This document shows, piece after piece, positions 1 to 10,800 of a DNA stretch of 64,000 nucleotides. The stretch is from Prorocentrum cordatum (taxonomy: Eukaryota; Sar; Dinophyceae; Prorocentrales; Prorocentraceae). The notes under the pieces were generated by a model, which searched no databases, was not told the DNA's origin, and saw only the letters and a program-made list of their open reading frames with translations. The stretch covers positions 418,486 to 482,485 of the forward strand of contig CAUYUJ010005758.1 in the NCBI GenBank assembly GCA_963575745.1, written 5' to 3'. The position numbers and the translations under genes were made by a program. Each line of letters begins with the position of its first letter. Position 1 is the first letter of the stretch.

Positions 1-110
1 CGCACGGTGACGCACGCGCGCGCGCGGCAGCGGGTGGCCGCCAGCGCGCGGCGGCGCGCGGCGGGAGCCCGCGCGCGGCGTGAGCACTTCATGGAGCGCG
101 GTGGCTAGAG
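1..110. repeat. CG-dinucleotide-rich low-complexity DNA
   Basis: The first 110 bases consist mostly of alternating GC and CGCGCGGC-type words. No open frame here can be tied to a protein. It directly abuts the 3' side of the decayed copia element. It may be the edge of a larger repeat cut by the window boundary. Confidence 0.6.
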
Positions 111-499
111 CGAGGCCGTGACCCGTTGAACTGATCGCGGCCACCAGCTAACCTGCGGAAGTGCTTCGTGCAACTGTTTTGAGCACCCCGCACTTCCAAT
201 CCAGTAGGCGACGCGTTTGCTTGCCAACGAACGCTCGATGAGCATCCGTGTCTCCGATGCCCATGCCAAAGAAATGGCGTGGCCTGTGCCCATCTCGCGA
301 GCGCGTTCAGCTCCTGCGTGTGGCTGCACGTTTCCGCCGCTGCGTGGCGCTGAAGTGCGACTGCGTAGACGTGCAGATTGGTTCGGGTGATGGGAGTGAA
401 AGCCAGAGTCATAAGCAGACGGATGCACAGCATATCCTGGCCCCTGGATGCGAGCTCGGGATTGGAGTTGCCCACCCCCTCGGCGCTTCATATTGGTTA

Positions 500-1211
500 C
501 TGCGCACAAATGTACTCGATCTGGTCCAGCTCATATCCACCGCTGTGTGTGAAGGAACGACGTGTCCCACAAGGAATGAAATTCCCCCACTGACATCCAG
601 CTCACCTTTACCAAAGACGCCCTCCAGAAATTGACAAACTTGGCCTTTTCCTGTGGCATTCCTGTGATGCCGATGTCGTCGATATGTTTGGTTGCCAGTA
701 ACACGAGATGGCCATCTTTGCGTTTGGAGATGAACTCTTTGTCGTATAGCGTCGGGGTGGCTTGGTGTATTTGGTTGGTGATCTAGGTGAATTGGATAGG
801 TCAGCATCTCGGGGCATCCTTGCGCCCGGTGCCAGGTTTCGCCATGTCGGGAAATTCACATGGTGAGTCGGACTCTTCGCGCCCTTTTACTTTGCACGGG
901 ACTGCGACGGCGTCAGGTGAGAGCTTAAAGCTAGCCTCGCGCTCTCCCTCACCTGTTGCCGCCGTAAGTGCTTGGTGACTGACGCCTTTCAAGAAGACCT
1001 CATTGACGTCCCGCGCATCTGTTGTCCATCCTCGGCAGGCAGCCTCGGAGACAATCGCGTGCTGGGAGAGTCGTGATGAGGTGCCTGCGCATACGGCAAT
1101 GAGATCGGCGTCGGCGTCCTTGAAGCCTCGGACAGCGGTCAGCCTCGCACGAGTGATCCGAACCTTCTGAGATGGGTCCGACTTACCACGTGTCCACGTC
1201 CACTTGCCCAC
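500..1211 (-). pseudogene. Copia-type reverse transcriptase relic
   Basis: The 136-residue frame 1211-801 carries the copia RT opening (GKWTWTRGK, then RARLTAVRGFKDADADL), the first catalytic-Asp region (DARDVNEVFLKG, about residues 65-76) and the KPGTGRKDAPR word (residues 125-135). After a frame change the DD box appears as TKHIDDIGITG, with the two Asp codons at 675-680. Another frame change follows near 640 (EGVFGKGELDVSGG). In this family the RT copies element RNA into cDNA in cytoplasmic particles. At least three frame changes make this copy non-functional. RNase H was not identified past 500. Confidence 0.82.
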
Positions 1212-1746
1212 CCACCTGCAGGCAGGCAGGGATGTCGCGTGCTCCTCGGTGCGAGCGACGTGAGAAGCAGTCGTGTTCTACCCGCGCGTGCAGTTGCTCG
1301 AGCACAGCGGCAGCAACGGCTGTGGCGTGTTCCCGAAACTCTTCGGGGGTGAGCAAACCAGCGCCACGTTCCACCACTGCCTTCTTCGTTCCTGCAGCGT
1401 AGACCCGGAGGCGCGCGCAGTGACCGCCGGCATCATGATAACCTAATATGAATTGGTGCATCTCGTCCGGGGTCAACATTTCCACGCAGGCGTTCCTGGC
1501 CCCATCGGTGTCGATGGCCTGCGCGGTCTCGAGGGGAACAGCACCTGCTGTGGAGTAGTGGTGGTGCTGGCACACCTCTGTGGGCAGGACTTGCGGTAGT
1601 GGGTTTGACGGGGCAGGTTGGGTCTCCGCCCCCAGGATTTCCCCGAAGGTGGCCGAGTCTGTGAGCAGCGCATCCTTCATGACTGCCGGATGGTCGCGCG
1701 TTGCAGAGGTCCCCCATGTGGTGTCGATAAGGTAGTCATCGCTCAA
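1183..1746 (-). pseudogene. Copia polyprotein segment between integrase and RT
   Basis: A 187-residue open frame ends where the RT frame begins, offset by one base (overlap 1183-1211), so the two were probably one polyprotein. The segment is rich in acidic and Ala residues (TPEEFREHATAVAAAVLEQL near residues 134-153), as expected for the variable linker upstream of copia RT. No catalytic motif is visible. The first residues may belong to an earlier frame, so the start at 1746 is arbitrary. Confidence 0.55.
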
Positions 1747-2300
1747 GGAGTCTTCGTGGGAACCTCTTCCTCGGTGGTGGATGCCCCCCCTTCGTCGTTT
1801 GTGACATCGTCGGGGTGCGTGCCGGCCTCCGGAGGATCGGCGCAGATATCTCGAGCGCGTGCGACTGAGAGCTCATCTTCCACGAGATCTCTGAAGCAGC
1901 ACCTAGCTACCTCTCCAACTATTAATGAGAGATAACACATTTTGCTGCGGCTGAGACCAAAGAGCTCGGCAAGTCTTAGTCTGCCAGCCTCGGAGATCCA
2001 CTAATTGACCACTTCGCGATGGCCCGGTTGCCATCTCGACTGCCCCTGGCAACGATGCATTCGAAGCCGCGGTCGACTTGGACGGCCGCGATACTGTCGA
2101 GATGGATAACGTTTCTGGCCATGCACTCGAGGCCCAAGAACGCAGAGCACTTGTGAGCAGTGACAGCGGTGCCCGTGCCAGCGTCGGCAAGGCCAAAACG
2201 TTGAAGGGTTTTTGCCGAGAGGCTCAGGATATACTGTTCTACCTTCTATCCATGCCTGACCGCGGGCGCAGTAGTTGGGCTCGCGACGCCGCATCCCAAT
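1740..2300 (-). pseudogene. Copia polyprotein linker relic
   Basis: Frame pieces on the minus strand read as protein-like: HLDSIAAVQVDRGFECIVARG around 2115-2045, then SRDGNRAIAKW, and after a frame change MCYLSLIVGEVARCC to 1743. They lie between integrase and the next linker piece in the same orientation, so I assign them to the same polyprotein. No enzymatic motif is seen. Stops and frame changes near 1990 break the frame. Confidence 0.45.
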
Positions 2301-2529
2301 CTACCAGCGTCCATGAACCGTCGTGCATCCCCGAGGCGGCATATCTGTTCGACGCCTCGGCAATTCTTGGCCACGGTGAAGCGTCGGGCACTCTTGACCG
2401 CGGCTGGGCCACTCCGCCCACTCACGCTTTCACGGATAGAGCTCGGTAGAAGTCGACCAACTTGCCTGGCTTGTAGTCCAGGATCTGCCATGCGACTGCG
2501 GCGTTGGTCTTGGAGGCTCGGCTGATGCG

Positions 2530-3113
2530 GGATATGGGCGAGGCTTTGGCATGTCGTTACGGCGCGATCTCTCTTAGCTGGTGCGAGTTGCGGGCCGCGC
2601 CTGCTGTTTCATCCAGGAGTGCCAACATGTGCGGCAGCATCCTCGGTTGCCATCCGAATCGCGCGTTGCATGATACTGGGCCTCCATAAGACATGAGAGA
2701 GTTGCCTGCAAACACAGCCTCAAATAATAGGTCGGGCCTGCTGACTTCAAGTCCTTCGCGCCGAAGGCGTTCTTCAATGCAACGAATGGCGCGTCGTAAG
2801 ATTGCACCGCGTCGTCCGATCACGCGGGCGCGCTGGTCGGGGGCTCGTACTTGGACCGCGAGGCCGCGTCGATCGAAGAATTGCTTAGCTGCGGCACCAA
2901 CGGCATCGCGTTCGCCATCAACGATCAGTGTCTTGAGCGGACCGAAGATCGAGATCCAACATGCCCTGGTGGCAGATCACGCGCTCTCTGAGGAGCAATG
3001 TCAAGCATCTCTGGAGGCACCTTCGGGAAGCTCTGACGCATGCCATCGGTCGGTTCGATCAATCATGTGCCAGATCGGATACTGGTGATATAAGAGGACA
3101 TCCCCTTCTACTC
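2530..3113 (-). pseudogene. Copia integrase core relic
   Basis: The first catalytic-Asp region is seen as GDVLLYHQYPIWHMIDRTD (about 3116-3060). A stop and frame change follow at about 3000. The second part is continuous from about 2960 to 2557: IFGPLKTLIVDGERD, with the second Asp codon at 2917-2919, then VIGRRGAILRRAIRC and LLFEAVFAGNSLMSYGGP. The third catalytic residue, normally Glu in an ERRGAILR context in this family, is Gly (GGA, 2815-2817). Integrase normally inserts the cDNA into the genome; this copy is broken by a frameshift and a catalytic change. Confidence 0.8.
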
Positions 3114-3385
3114 CCTGATCGGGAGCCGCGACCAGCCCGACCGAGGGCGTGATTTGCGAAGCGCTGCTGGCCCGAGACCTGCACTCGCGGCGCACGTCTG
3201 CCACGCCAGCGATGTCCTGGATGACTGCACTCGGGCATCGGGCCACTGCGAGTACTTTTTTCCATCCGCATCCGTGTAGCGCGCCACCAACGGATGCCTT
3301 GTTCACGGATCTCGCGGCGCACATGCGATGGACCGCTTTTTAGTGGCACGCGCAAGCTCTGAGCGACGTCGAAACTGGCCCAGTC
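3110..3385 (-). pseudogene. Copia pre-integrase (zinc-binding) region relic
   Basis: The frame 3622-3059 contains ADWASFDVAQSLRVPL from 3388 and REQGIRWWRATRMRM to about 3260. This is the usual lead-in to the integrase of dinoflagellate copia elements. The following zinc-binding part continues in another frame as VADVRRECRSR (near 3180) and keeps only part of the expected His/Cys set. It lies immediately upstream of the integrase core in the same orientation. Confidence 0.68.
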
Positions 3386-4600
3386 CGCCGGCGCATGGCC
3401 CGTCGCAGCGTCTACGACTCGAGGCCGTGGCCGAGGAGCTCTGGGAGCTCGGAGCGCTGGCGGGTCGGGCGCTTGCGGCGGTTCGCCGCCAGAGAGACCG
3501 TCGCGGATTGGAGCTGGCGACGCAAGGTCTTCGACAGGACCTCGGTCGAGACGCGGCCCATCGGTGTTAGGAGTCGACTGTGATCCAGGGGCTCCTGCCA
3601 TTGGGTCTTGGGACTGCTGCACTCGGGCCTCGCGGGGAAAGGTTCCGCGTTGGCTGGTGTGGCGCTCTTGGATAACCCTGTGTGGTTCTTCAAACTAGCG
3701 GCGTTTGCCTGGCCGCCCGGCGCGGCCACTTCCTTCGGATCTTGATGCGGCGTGGAGCCAGATGGCTGCGATTGCCGCGGCAGCCCGGACATTCTGGATA
3801 CAGTTTAGTACTTGGTGCGTTGGCTACCTGCTTGGCAGCGCTGGCGCAACGGCAGCCGCCTGCATGCCCGCGGCGCGCTTGGGAGCTCCAGTCGTCTTCG
3901 GTCGGGCACGGCGCATGCCTGTCGATGTAGGCGCGTTTGCCGTTGCTGTGGCCGGCGCTGGCGCTGGCGGCGCGTCAGCTTCTTCCAGGCGCTCAAATTC
4001 CCGATGAGCCTCTGGGCGGATGTGGGCCCCACTAGCCAGGTATACCTCTGCCATCAGCGCGGGAGATCTTTCCCCGAGGGTGACGACGCTTTGCGTTGCG
4101 CGCTCAGCTAGGCGCCATGGCCAGACCTAGAGCGTCTTGGCGCGATGGCTGGGGCTCCAGTTGACGTCGGGGTCGCGGCGACCGCTGCACCCCGGGCCCC
4201 TGGAGGGCGCCATCAGGCGCGGCGAGTTGGCGATAGCAACGGGCGGCGTCTTGGCCAGGAGACCGCGCGGTCCACGCGGGGATGCGTAGCCACTTGTTCC
4301 CACGGCGGTGCCGCGCCGAGCCAAGTAGGGCTCGGTTGTTCGACAAGGAGAGATCGCCCGTGGTGCATCTGCACCAATGCCACTTGCCCTCAGAAGGAGA
4401 TGCCCGGCACGCCCCGCGCGTAGATTGTCCGCCAGGCCACGTGATTGGCGCAGCAGTTAAGACCATTAGGCGGCCAGGCGATGCGGCAAGACGGCGCCAT
4501 AACCACCGCGAGCAATATTCGCTGGACTTGAGGCACTGTACGGAGCGCCGTTGAGCATTAGGGCCGCCCGTCGAAGTTGTCTCCTGCATCGAGTTGCCGT
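3386..4600 (-). pseudogene. Copia polyprotein linker, decayed
   Basis: Several minus-strand open frames cover this stretch (3792-3412, 4054-3824, 4589-4104). One reads QWQEPLDHSRLLTPMGRVS near 3605-3550, which fits the low-complexity linker before the pre-integrase region. No conserved domain was recognised in the upper part. The stretch ends at the G/C-tract block. Confidence 0.35.
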
Positions 4601-4649
4601 CGGATGGCGATCTGCGAAAGAGCGTGTTCTACCGCTGCTGGCGGAAAAC

Positions 4650-4915
4650 CGCGGGGGGGGCACTGGGGGCGTCTAACCCGCCTTCCCCCTTCGAAAACTG
4701 ACGGGGGGGGGGGGGCGCTGCCGGTTAGCCCCCCCCCCCCTTCCCCCCCCTCCCCATGAAAACCGGGGGGGGGGGGGGGCGCTGCCGGTTCGCCCCCCCC
4801 CCCCTCCATCATGAAAAAAGGGGAGGGGGGGTTCAATGCCGGTCCGAGCCCCCCCGCTCCTCGAGAACCGGGGGGGTCGCTACCGGTTCGACCCCCCCCC
4901 CCCCTCCTCGCCGCC
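4650..4915. repeat. Left poly-G/poly-C fold-back arm
   Basis: Irregular 45-60 bp units contain GAAAACCGGGGG, then GCTGCCGGTTCG, then a C run. The longest G and C runs are about 16. The same units occur as reverse complement at 5838-6230, so the two blocks form inverted arms around the minisatellite between them. The runs are strong candidates for G-quadruplexes and for assembly error. Confidence 0.75.
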
Positions 4916-4949
4916 GGCAAAAGATGCCCGCTCCTCAGAACAGTTGGAG

Positions 4950-5820
4950 AATGCTGCGGATGTTGGGACAGCGGTGGGAACGGTGGCGGCGGGGACAGCG
5001 GTGGGGGCGGTGGCGGCGGGGACAGCGGTGAGGGGACAGCGGGACAGAGGTGGGGACAGTGGGCCAGTGGCGGGGACGGCGGTGGCGAGGAGAGCGGTGA
5101 AGGCGGTGGCGAGGACAGTAATACAGCGGGGAAAATGGCGGGGACAGTGGGGACAGCGGGACAGCGATGGGGGCAGCGGGGGCGGCGGGTCAGCACAGTG
5201 GGACAGCGGCGGGGGCAGTGGGACAGCGGCGGGAACAGCGGGGGCAGTGGGACAGTAACCGTGGGGCAAGTGGGGAGGGAGAGCGGGACCGCGGTGGGAG
5301 AATAGCGGGGAGAGTGGGGACAGTGAGACACTGGTGGGGGCACTGGTGGGGACAGCGGGGACAACGGTGGGAACAGTGGGGACAATGGGACAGTGGTGGG
5401 GGCGGTGGTGGTAGGGACAGCGGTGCGGGGACAGTGGGAATGTGGTGGAAACGGTGGGACAGTGGAGGGTACAGCGGTGGCGGCGACAGTGGCGAGGGCG
5501 GTGGCGAGGACGGCGGTGCGATAGTGGGACAGAGGCACAGCGGGGACAGCGGTGGGAACAGTGGGACAGCTCAGTGGGACAGCGGCGGGGACAGTGGGAC
5601 AGTGGGACAGCGGTTGGGGCCGTGGAGAAAGTGGGGAGAATGGAACCGCGGCGGGAAGAGTGGTGGGGACAGTGGGGGCGGTGCGACTGTGGTGGGGGCA
5701 CTGGCGAGGACAACGGTGACGGTGGTGGGAACAGCGGGGGCAGCGGTGGTGAGGACAGTGGTGCTAGGGACAGCACGTGGGGGATGTGGTGCGGACGGCG
5801 GTGGGGGCCCAGCGTTGTTT
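4950..5820. repeat. GGGACAGTGG minisatellite (about 870 bp)
   Basis: Degenerate tandem units of about 9-12 bp built on GGGACAGTGG and GGGACAGCGG, all in one orientation. The array is G-rich on the plus strand throughout. Long open frames on both strands (PLSPPLSHCP-type on minus, GGDSGGDSGT-type on plus) result from the repeat and are not called as genes. Confidence 0.85.
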
Positions 5821-5837
5821 GCTGGCGGTGAGCGTGG

Positions 5838-6230
5838 GGGGGGAGGGGGGGGGGTTCGAAGCGGAAGTGACCCCCCCCCCACCCCAGTTTTCGAAAGGGA
5901 AGGGGGTGGCGAGCCGGCAAGGACCCCCTCGGTTTTCGAAGGGCGGGGGGGGTCGAACCGAGGAGGGGGGGTTCGAACCGGTTGCGACCCCTCTCTGGTT
6001 TTCTGAAGGGGGGGAAGGGGAGGGTTCGAACCGGCAGTGACCCCCCGCGGTCTTCCGGAGGGAGGGGCATCGAACCCGCAGCGACCCCCCTCGGTTTTCC
6101 GAGCGGGGGGGCGGCATGGGGAGGGGGGGGGCAGGGGGGGAGGGGCTTCCAGCAGGGGGGGGGATTTCTGGGAAGGGGGCCCCCCTGGTTCCGGAGGAAG
6201 AGGGGGGGGGGGGATTTTCCATATTAAAGC
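5838..6230. repeat. Right poly-G/poly-C fold-back arm
   Basis: Units contain GGTTCGAACCGGCAGTGACC followed by C runs and a GGTTTTC word, i.e. the reverse complement of the left arm. The inner edge (GTTTGCTGGCGGTGAGC near 5818-5834) also resembles the reverse complement of the left arm's inner edge (CTCGCCGCCGGCAAAAG near 4908-4924). The block therefore has inverted-repeat geometry. Confidence 0.7.
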
Positions 6231-6299
6231 GGCGGTGAGTCACGCTCTCTCCGATATGCGAGGCGCGGGCTTCACCGCCGCGCATCTCATGCAGGTTCG

Positions 6300-6777
6300 C
6301 GCCGGGTCCTACGGCGCGGATCGTGGCCAGGGCACGCGCGGCGTCTGTGGCCTGGTAGGTGGGCGCGGGGAACGCGGCACGATGTCCAACGATGGTCCCT
6401 GCCGCGTATGATCCCGCCAGATGCTCACCGACTGGGAGCTCGCTTGCGCGTTCAACTTTTGCGTCCTGGAACAATCGTTCGAGCTGATCGTCAGTGCCAA
6501 GGCCAGGGAGGGCGTCTCCGATGTCGCCGAACACGTCCTCACCTTTTGGGGGCCTTTGGCTTTTGCGGGCGCGTGCCATCGCGCGTTCTGCATCCATGGC
6601 GCGGAAGGAAAACGATGGGGACACCTGGGCAACGCGAGAAGAAGTTATACCTGTCCATTCGCATGCAAAGACCTCGTGCAGTGGAGTGCCGTCTCCAGCT
6701 CGAAGCGTCGGCGACGGGACTGCCTGGCTCGCGTTGAGGATTGGTGCAAGTCGTCCTCTCATGCGCCAGTGAGGCAA
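6300..6777 (-). pseudogene. Probable retroelement polyprotein segment
   Basis: The minus frame entering at 6777 reads as normal protein down to the G/C arm: MDAERAMARARKSQ starting at about 6600, then DVFGDIGDALPGLGTDDQLE and LPVGEHLAGSYAAGTIVGH. Composition and orientation match the surrounding copia relic, between protease and integrase. I do not recognise a domain. Below 6230 the same frame is only repeat translation. It could instead be a host exon. Confidence 0.45.
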
Positions 6778-6868
6778 GAGAAACCAGCCATGGTCTTGGC
6801 CAGCCCAAAGAACGACCCCCGGAGCAACGCGTGGACTCGCGTCGCGGCGCCCTTGCTGAGGTCGGAGA

Positions 6869-7570
6869 TCAGATAATCTTCTTTCGTAGCAATGTGGAAC
6901 GCAACTTTTGGACCATCAAATACAACCTCACGTACTTTGCCAAGTGTGTCGTCTTACGTGTCTTTTCTTCACATGTCCTGTGTTCAAGTTTCCTATCTGC
7001 ATGTGCCTGGTAGCCAAGTATCCAACATGAATCGGGATTGCCGGGCAGACGAATAGTCCGGGTTGTAGAGCGCCGTAGCGCCGTGCGCTCGACGTTGCTG
7101 CCCAAGCCTCGTCGCCAAGCAGGAGCAGCCGGTGCGCTCGTGGGCCCTGCAATCTTTGACCCTGCCTGAGCAGAGGATCCTGCTCGGGCCCAACCAGCGT
7201 GCGAAACCAGTCGAACGTGGACATGGAACAATACTTCTGCTCTGATCCGCTGTGCCCTGGAGATCGCTGAGGAGCTCCCCTTGCCAGGAGGACGCCCCGT
7301 CACCCAGTGCCTGGACGCTCGGTGCACAGAGTCTTTCGGACGTGCGCGCAACAGGCTGGCCCCCTGTTCTATCGTCGTGATGATGTGGAAGGCTGTAGTG
7401 GCACATGATTTCTTGTCGGGTTCTGGTGTGGGCCCGAATCGGCAGGGCCTGATACTGGGTTTGTTTATGGCAACTGCTGGGTCCGTGACCAACTCGATGA
7501 TGCGATTCAGCTTGATCGCCAACTCTATGGCGACACAGGCCATGTCGCGCCCTCGACACTCCAATAACAA
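6869..7570 (-). pseudogene. Unassigned coding-like segment within the copia relic
   Basis: A 233-codon open minus-strand frame reads CVAIELAIKLNRIIELVTDP near its start, followed by RAEVLFHVHVRLVSHAGW. Its amino-acid composition is balanced, unlike the repeat-driven frames nearby. It lies between protease and integrase parts of the copia relic in the same orientation. It may be polyprotein linker or an inserted coding fragment. No motif was recognised. The last 40 residues look less protein-like. Confidence 0.4.
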
Positions 7571-7799
7571 TTAATGTAGTAGCTCTCAGACACGATTGTA
7601 CTTGTTCCCGGGATAGATATGGCTAGGCGGCATAATGGTGGGGAGAGATGATGTCGGTTGGATGGGGCGCTCGCGTCTATCCATGCTGCCCAAGAGCTCT
7701 AGGGCATGTCGGCGCGAGCTCTATCAGTAGGGCGCGGCTGGGAGACGACGTTGGCCCCCCGGCCAGGACTGCCGGGGTGCCCCGCGTGGGTGCCCCAGC

Positions 7800-8403
7800 T
7801 CAATGCGAGCCGAGGCTCGACCGCTGCGCAGCCTCTTGGCTGGAGGGGGCAGCGGCCGGCGTTGCGCCCCCCGTCTCCGTCTCCGTCTCCGTCTCGTCGG
7901 CGCGGGCGCGCAGCTGAACGCCGCGGTAGGGCGCGCCGCCTGCGGCCTGCGCGGGCCGCCCGAAGTCGTCGATGACCGTCGAGAGGTTTCCGATCGGAGC
8001 CTTCCGCGGTGGGATGCGAATGGCCCCTGCGAGCCACTGGATCTGGACGTCGCCGCCGCGGGGCAATATCAGCTAGCGATGGCCCATGTCCAGGATCACG
8101 CGCATGGACCCCGTGCTTCGTGAGCCGAGCGGGCCAGGCAGGTCGCTGCTTGCCCCATGCTCTGAAACTGGGTGCTGACCAGCTGCCGATGACGGCTTTG
8201 CCCTGTTCGTCCGCGACGGCAGCAGGGGCGCTCACCAGGCGGGCCCCGTCGCCAACGCCATGGATGCGCAGGGGCTTGCTCGTGGGGAGCTGCTGTGGCC
8301 AGCGCCCTGCCTCTCGGCTCGGCGGCGCAGCAGGCGCGCGAGCATCTCGCCCGCGAGCTGGGCCCATGCACCTGGGTCTACGATGGCGCAGACTGCGATG
8401 CAC
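7800..8403 (-). pseudogene. Copia aspartic-protease region relic
   Basis: In the frame 8403-7699 the word PLRIHGVGDGARLVSAP (near 8280) matches the segment preceding the protease fold in dinoflagellate copia polyproteins. RLTKHGV follows near 8127. After a frame change come ILPRGGDVQIQW, PIGNLSTVIDDFGRP (8066 downwards), equivalent to the family's APSGHL-DDFG ending. This protease normally cleaves the element polyprotein. I did not see a clear DTG/DSG active-site triad, and the frame is broken at about 8100. Confidence 0.55.
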
Positions 8404-9890
8404 CTGAGTAGCGCGCTCGTTTGTCGGGCCAGTGGCTGGCCACCGGGGCCGCCCCCAAGTGGATGCAGGAGCGCTGAAACGACATCGCCGATTGGCGCGT
8501 CTCGCGGCTTGGTCGAGGCACTGTTGGCGGCGCAGGGCGCGCCCTCACCGGGCGCCCCGCGGGGCGCGGCGTCGATCTGGATGCGCGCGGCCTCGCGCCC
8601 TGCCAGATGTCGCCTACGTGTTGGGCATGGCGAGAATGGTGCTCGGGCCTGGCCCCACGGAGTGCTTTCGCAGCTCGCGCCCGGGCGCGGTCGCAGCCAG
8701 CGGCGGCCCCGGCGTCGGCGCAGCTTCGATGGAAGCGATGGCCACGCAAAAAAGATAACATCTTGATCCAAGTTGACGTAACGGTCCAAACAGATGCCGC
8801 TCATCGTATCGGTGTCGACCAACTCCAGCGAGGGATTTGACTCTGCGCGTAGATCCGACGGCAGTGGCGGCGGCGCGACGGTCGGGGACCCAGCCGCGAC
8901 CCTGTCGATCATCTGTTGGGAACGCTCGCGGCGGCGAGCACGCCGCTGTTCCATCTGAGCGCCGCGAACGGCCTCCAGTCTGCCCGTGGAAGACAGCCGG
9001 ATGGAGATCTCAAGAGCCAGGCCGCGCACGCCGCTGAATCTGATAGCCGCGGTCGGCGCTCTAGCTCGGTGCTAAAATCCGCGGCGCCGTCTGCCTGGCA
9101 AGGCAGCTTGCGCTCGCTGACCCTATCGCAGGCGCGCGAGTTGGCCGAAGCAACGAATGTGAGGAATTGTGATGCGCTGCTCGTCAGGAACCGCGAGTTG
9201 GCCCATCAGAAGGCGGGTGGCACCTGCGCTGCACTGTCGGTCAATAAGGTTCATCTCGCGGGGGCCCCAGCAAGGTGGAGTCCTCCGCGGCGCGTTGCTG
9301 GAGGGGCGAGCTCCATGGGCAGCTGCCGCCGGCTCCGCAGCGGCGGCGGCCGCGCCAGGGAGCGGCGGCAACGGTGGCAACTGGGGCGGCCTTGATGATG
9401 GCGTTGCCGCGTTGAACATCTGCGGTGACGGTCGGACAACAGTCGCGCTGGTGCGCGCGTAGCCCTGCGCCGCGGTGGGCGAGGCTGCTGACCGCGAGCC
9501 GCGGACTCACCCACGCATCTGCCAGGGACCGTCTGCGGACGGCTGCACTGGCGCAGCGTCGCGGCCCGGGCGCGGCCCGTCGCGGCCCGGGCGAGCCCGC
9601 CATGACTGCGAAAGCAACTCCCAAGATCCCGGCAAGAGGACTGGAGCCCAGGGCGCCGTCAACGGGCCCGGGGTTTACGCGGCCCGCGAACTGGCCGCCG
9701 GTGGCGCCGCCCTGTGGCGACGATGCGGCGCCATGCGGGCACTCGGAACGGGCCCATGAGGACTGCGTACTGCTGGGAAGCCTTGCCTTCGCCTCTGCCT
9801 TTGCCTTTTCTTCTGGGGAAGGTGCTGTTGTTCTTCGGGGTGAATCTACGTACCTTACGAGTGGGGCGTTGACTGCGTCTACGCCGCTGT
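8404..9890 (-). pseudogene. Copia gag C-terminal / zinc-finger region, decayed
   Basis: This joins the gag relic to the protease relic. A basic run reading RRKGKGRGEGKASQQ occurs at about 9830-9780, as in the Lys/Gly-rich stretch that precedes the zinc knuckle in related gag proteins. A clean CCHC knuckle was not found. Other minus frames (8232-9029) are open but not recognisable. The assignment rests mainly on position. Confidence 0.4.
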
Positions 9891-9893
9891 CCT

Positions 9894-10800
9894 TTACCTG
9901 CGTGGGCAGGGCATCTCTCTGGGCAGGGCTAAGACCTCAGAGCTCGGGTGCTTCATAGTTGAGCTCTCCGCCTGCGTCCGAGCTTGTGTCAGAGGAGGTT
10001 CCGCTGTCGAAGTCGGTCCGTCGGCCCCGCGCGCGGGCGCCCGCGCGGCGGCGGGGCGCGCTGCCCGCGGCGGCGCGGCGCTCTGCGATGGGCGGGCATC
10101 GCGCGTCAGGGCACCTCCTGTTCCAAGAAGCTCGGAGGCGCTGGCAGCCCAGGGATCGAGACCTTGAGTGCGCCAGGGGCCATGTGCATCGTTGCTGCTG
10201 TTATTGGCCATGCCCACGAATTCTCTGAACGATGGTGGCGCGCGGAAGGCGCTGGCGATGTTTGTTGGTGCGTGCTCCACGGTGTGACACGCGCGCCTGA
10301 CCATAATCGTGAGACTGTTGAACTCGGCCTCTGTGGCTGGGTATCGGTTGCCGCATGGCTGGAGCAGCGTCATGAGTTGGCTAGCCTTCCCACGACAGCG
10401 CAGCTCCAACGTTGTGCGTAGCTCGGAGTCGCCGCGTGAGAAACTGCGAGAGCAGCGCGTCGGTGGTTTCGTTGCATCGCCTCGAGAACTCGAAAAGTTC
10501 GCAGGTCACCTGGAGGCGCGACTCCTCGCCTAGTGGGCCGAACTGTGTGGCGAGGTTCGCGATGAGGTAGGTCACGGCGTCCTCTTGCTGGCCGTTGACC
10601 ATGGCTCCCTCCGTCGTCTCATTGAAGCTCATGGAGCACGTGAGCTCGCGAGCGGCCCCACCAAGACTGAGAATGACGGCGGCGCGTTGTTGAGCGCTGT
10701 CCATGTCTGTGGCCAGCACGCCACGAACGAGCAATCCCTGTACCCAGTAGCTGAAGGGATACACGGACTCGCGCCTGGGTGACCATGAGGGCGGCCGGCG
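9894..10800 (-). pseudogene. Copia gag (capsid-like) relic
   Basis: The frame down to 10381 has RRPPSWSPRRESVYPFSYW (from about 10800), AAVILSLGGAARELTCSMSF, then AMVNGQQEDAVTYLIANLA and FGPLGEESRLQ. These are characteristic of dinoflagellate copia gag. After a frame change near 10400 it continues as LLQPCGNRYPATEAEFNSL and ends in a Pro/Ala-rich tail by 9894. Gag would form the virus-like particle. The frames 11367-10381 and 10409-9894 overlap, consistent with one frameshift. The exact start is not determinable. Confidence 0.8.

Noticed and set aside
5940-6060. tRNA gene suggested by GGTTCGAACC words
   Set aside because: The T-arm-like words belong to the poly-G/poly-C repeat units and recur several times. 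No acceptor stem, D-arm or anticodon arm could be placed.
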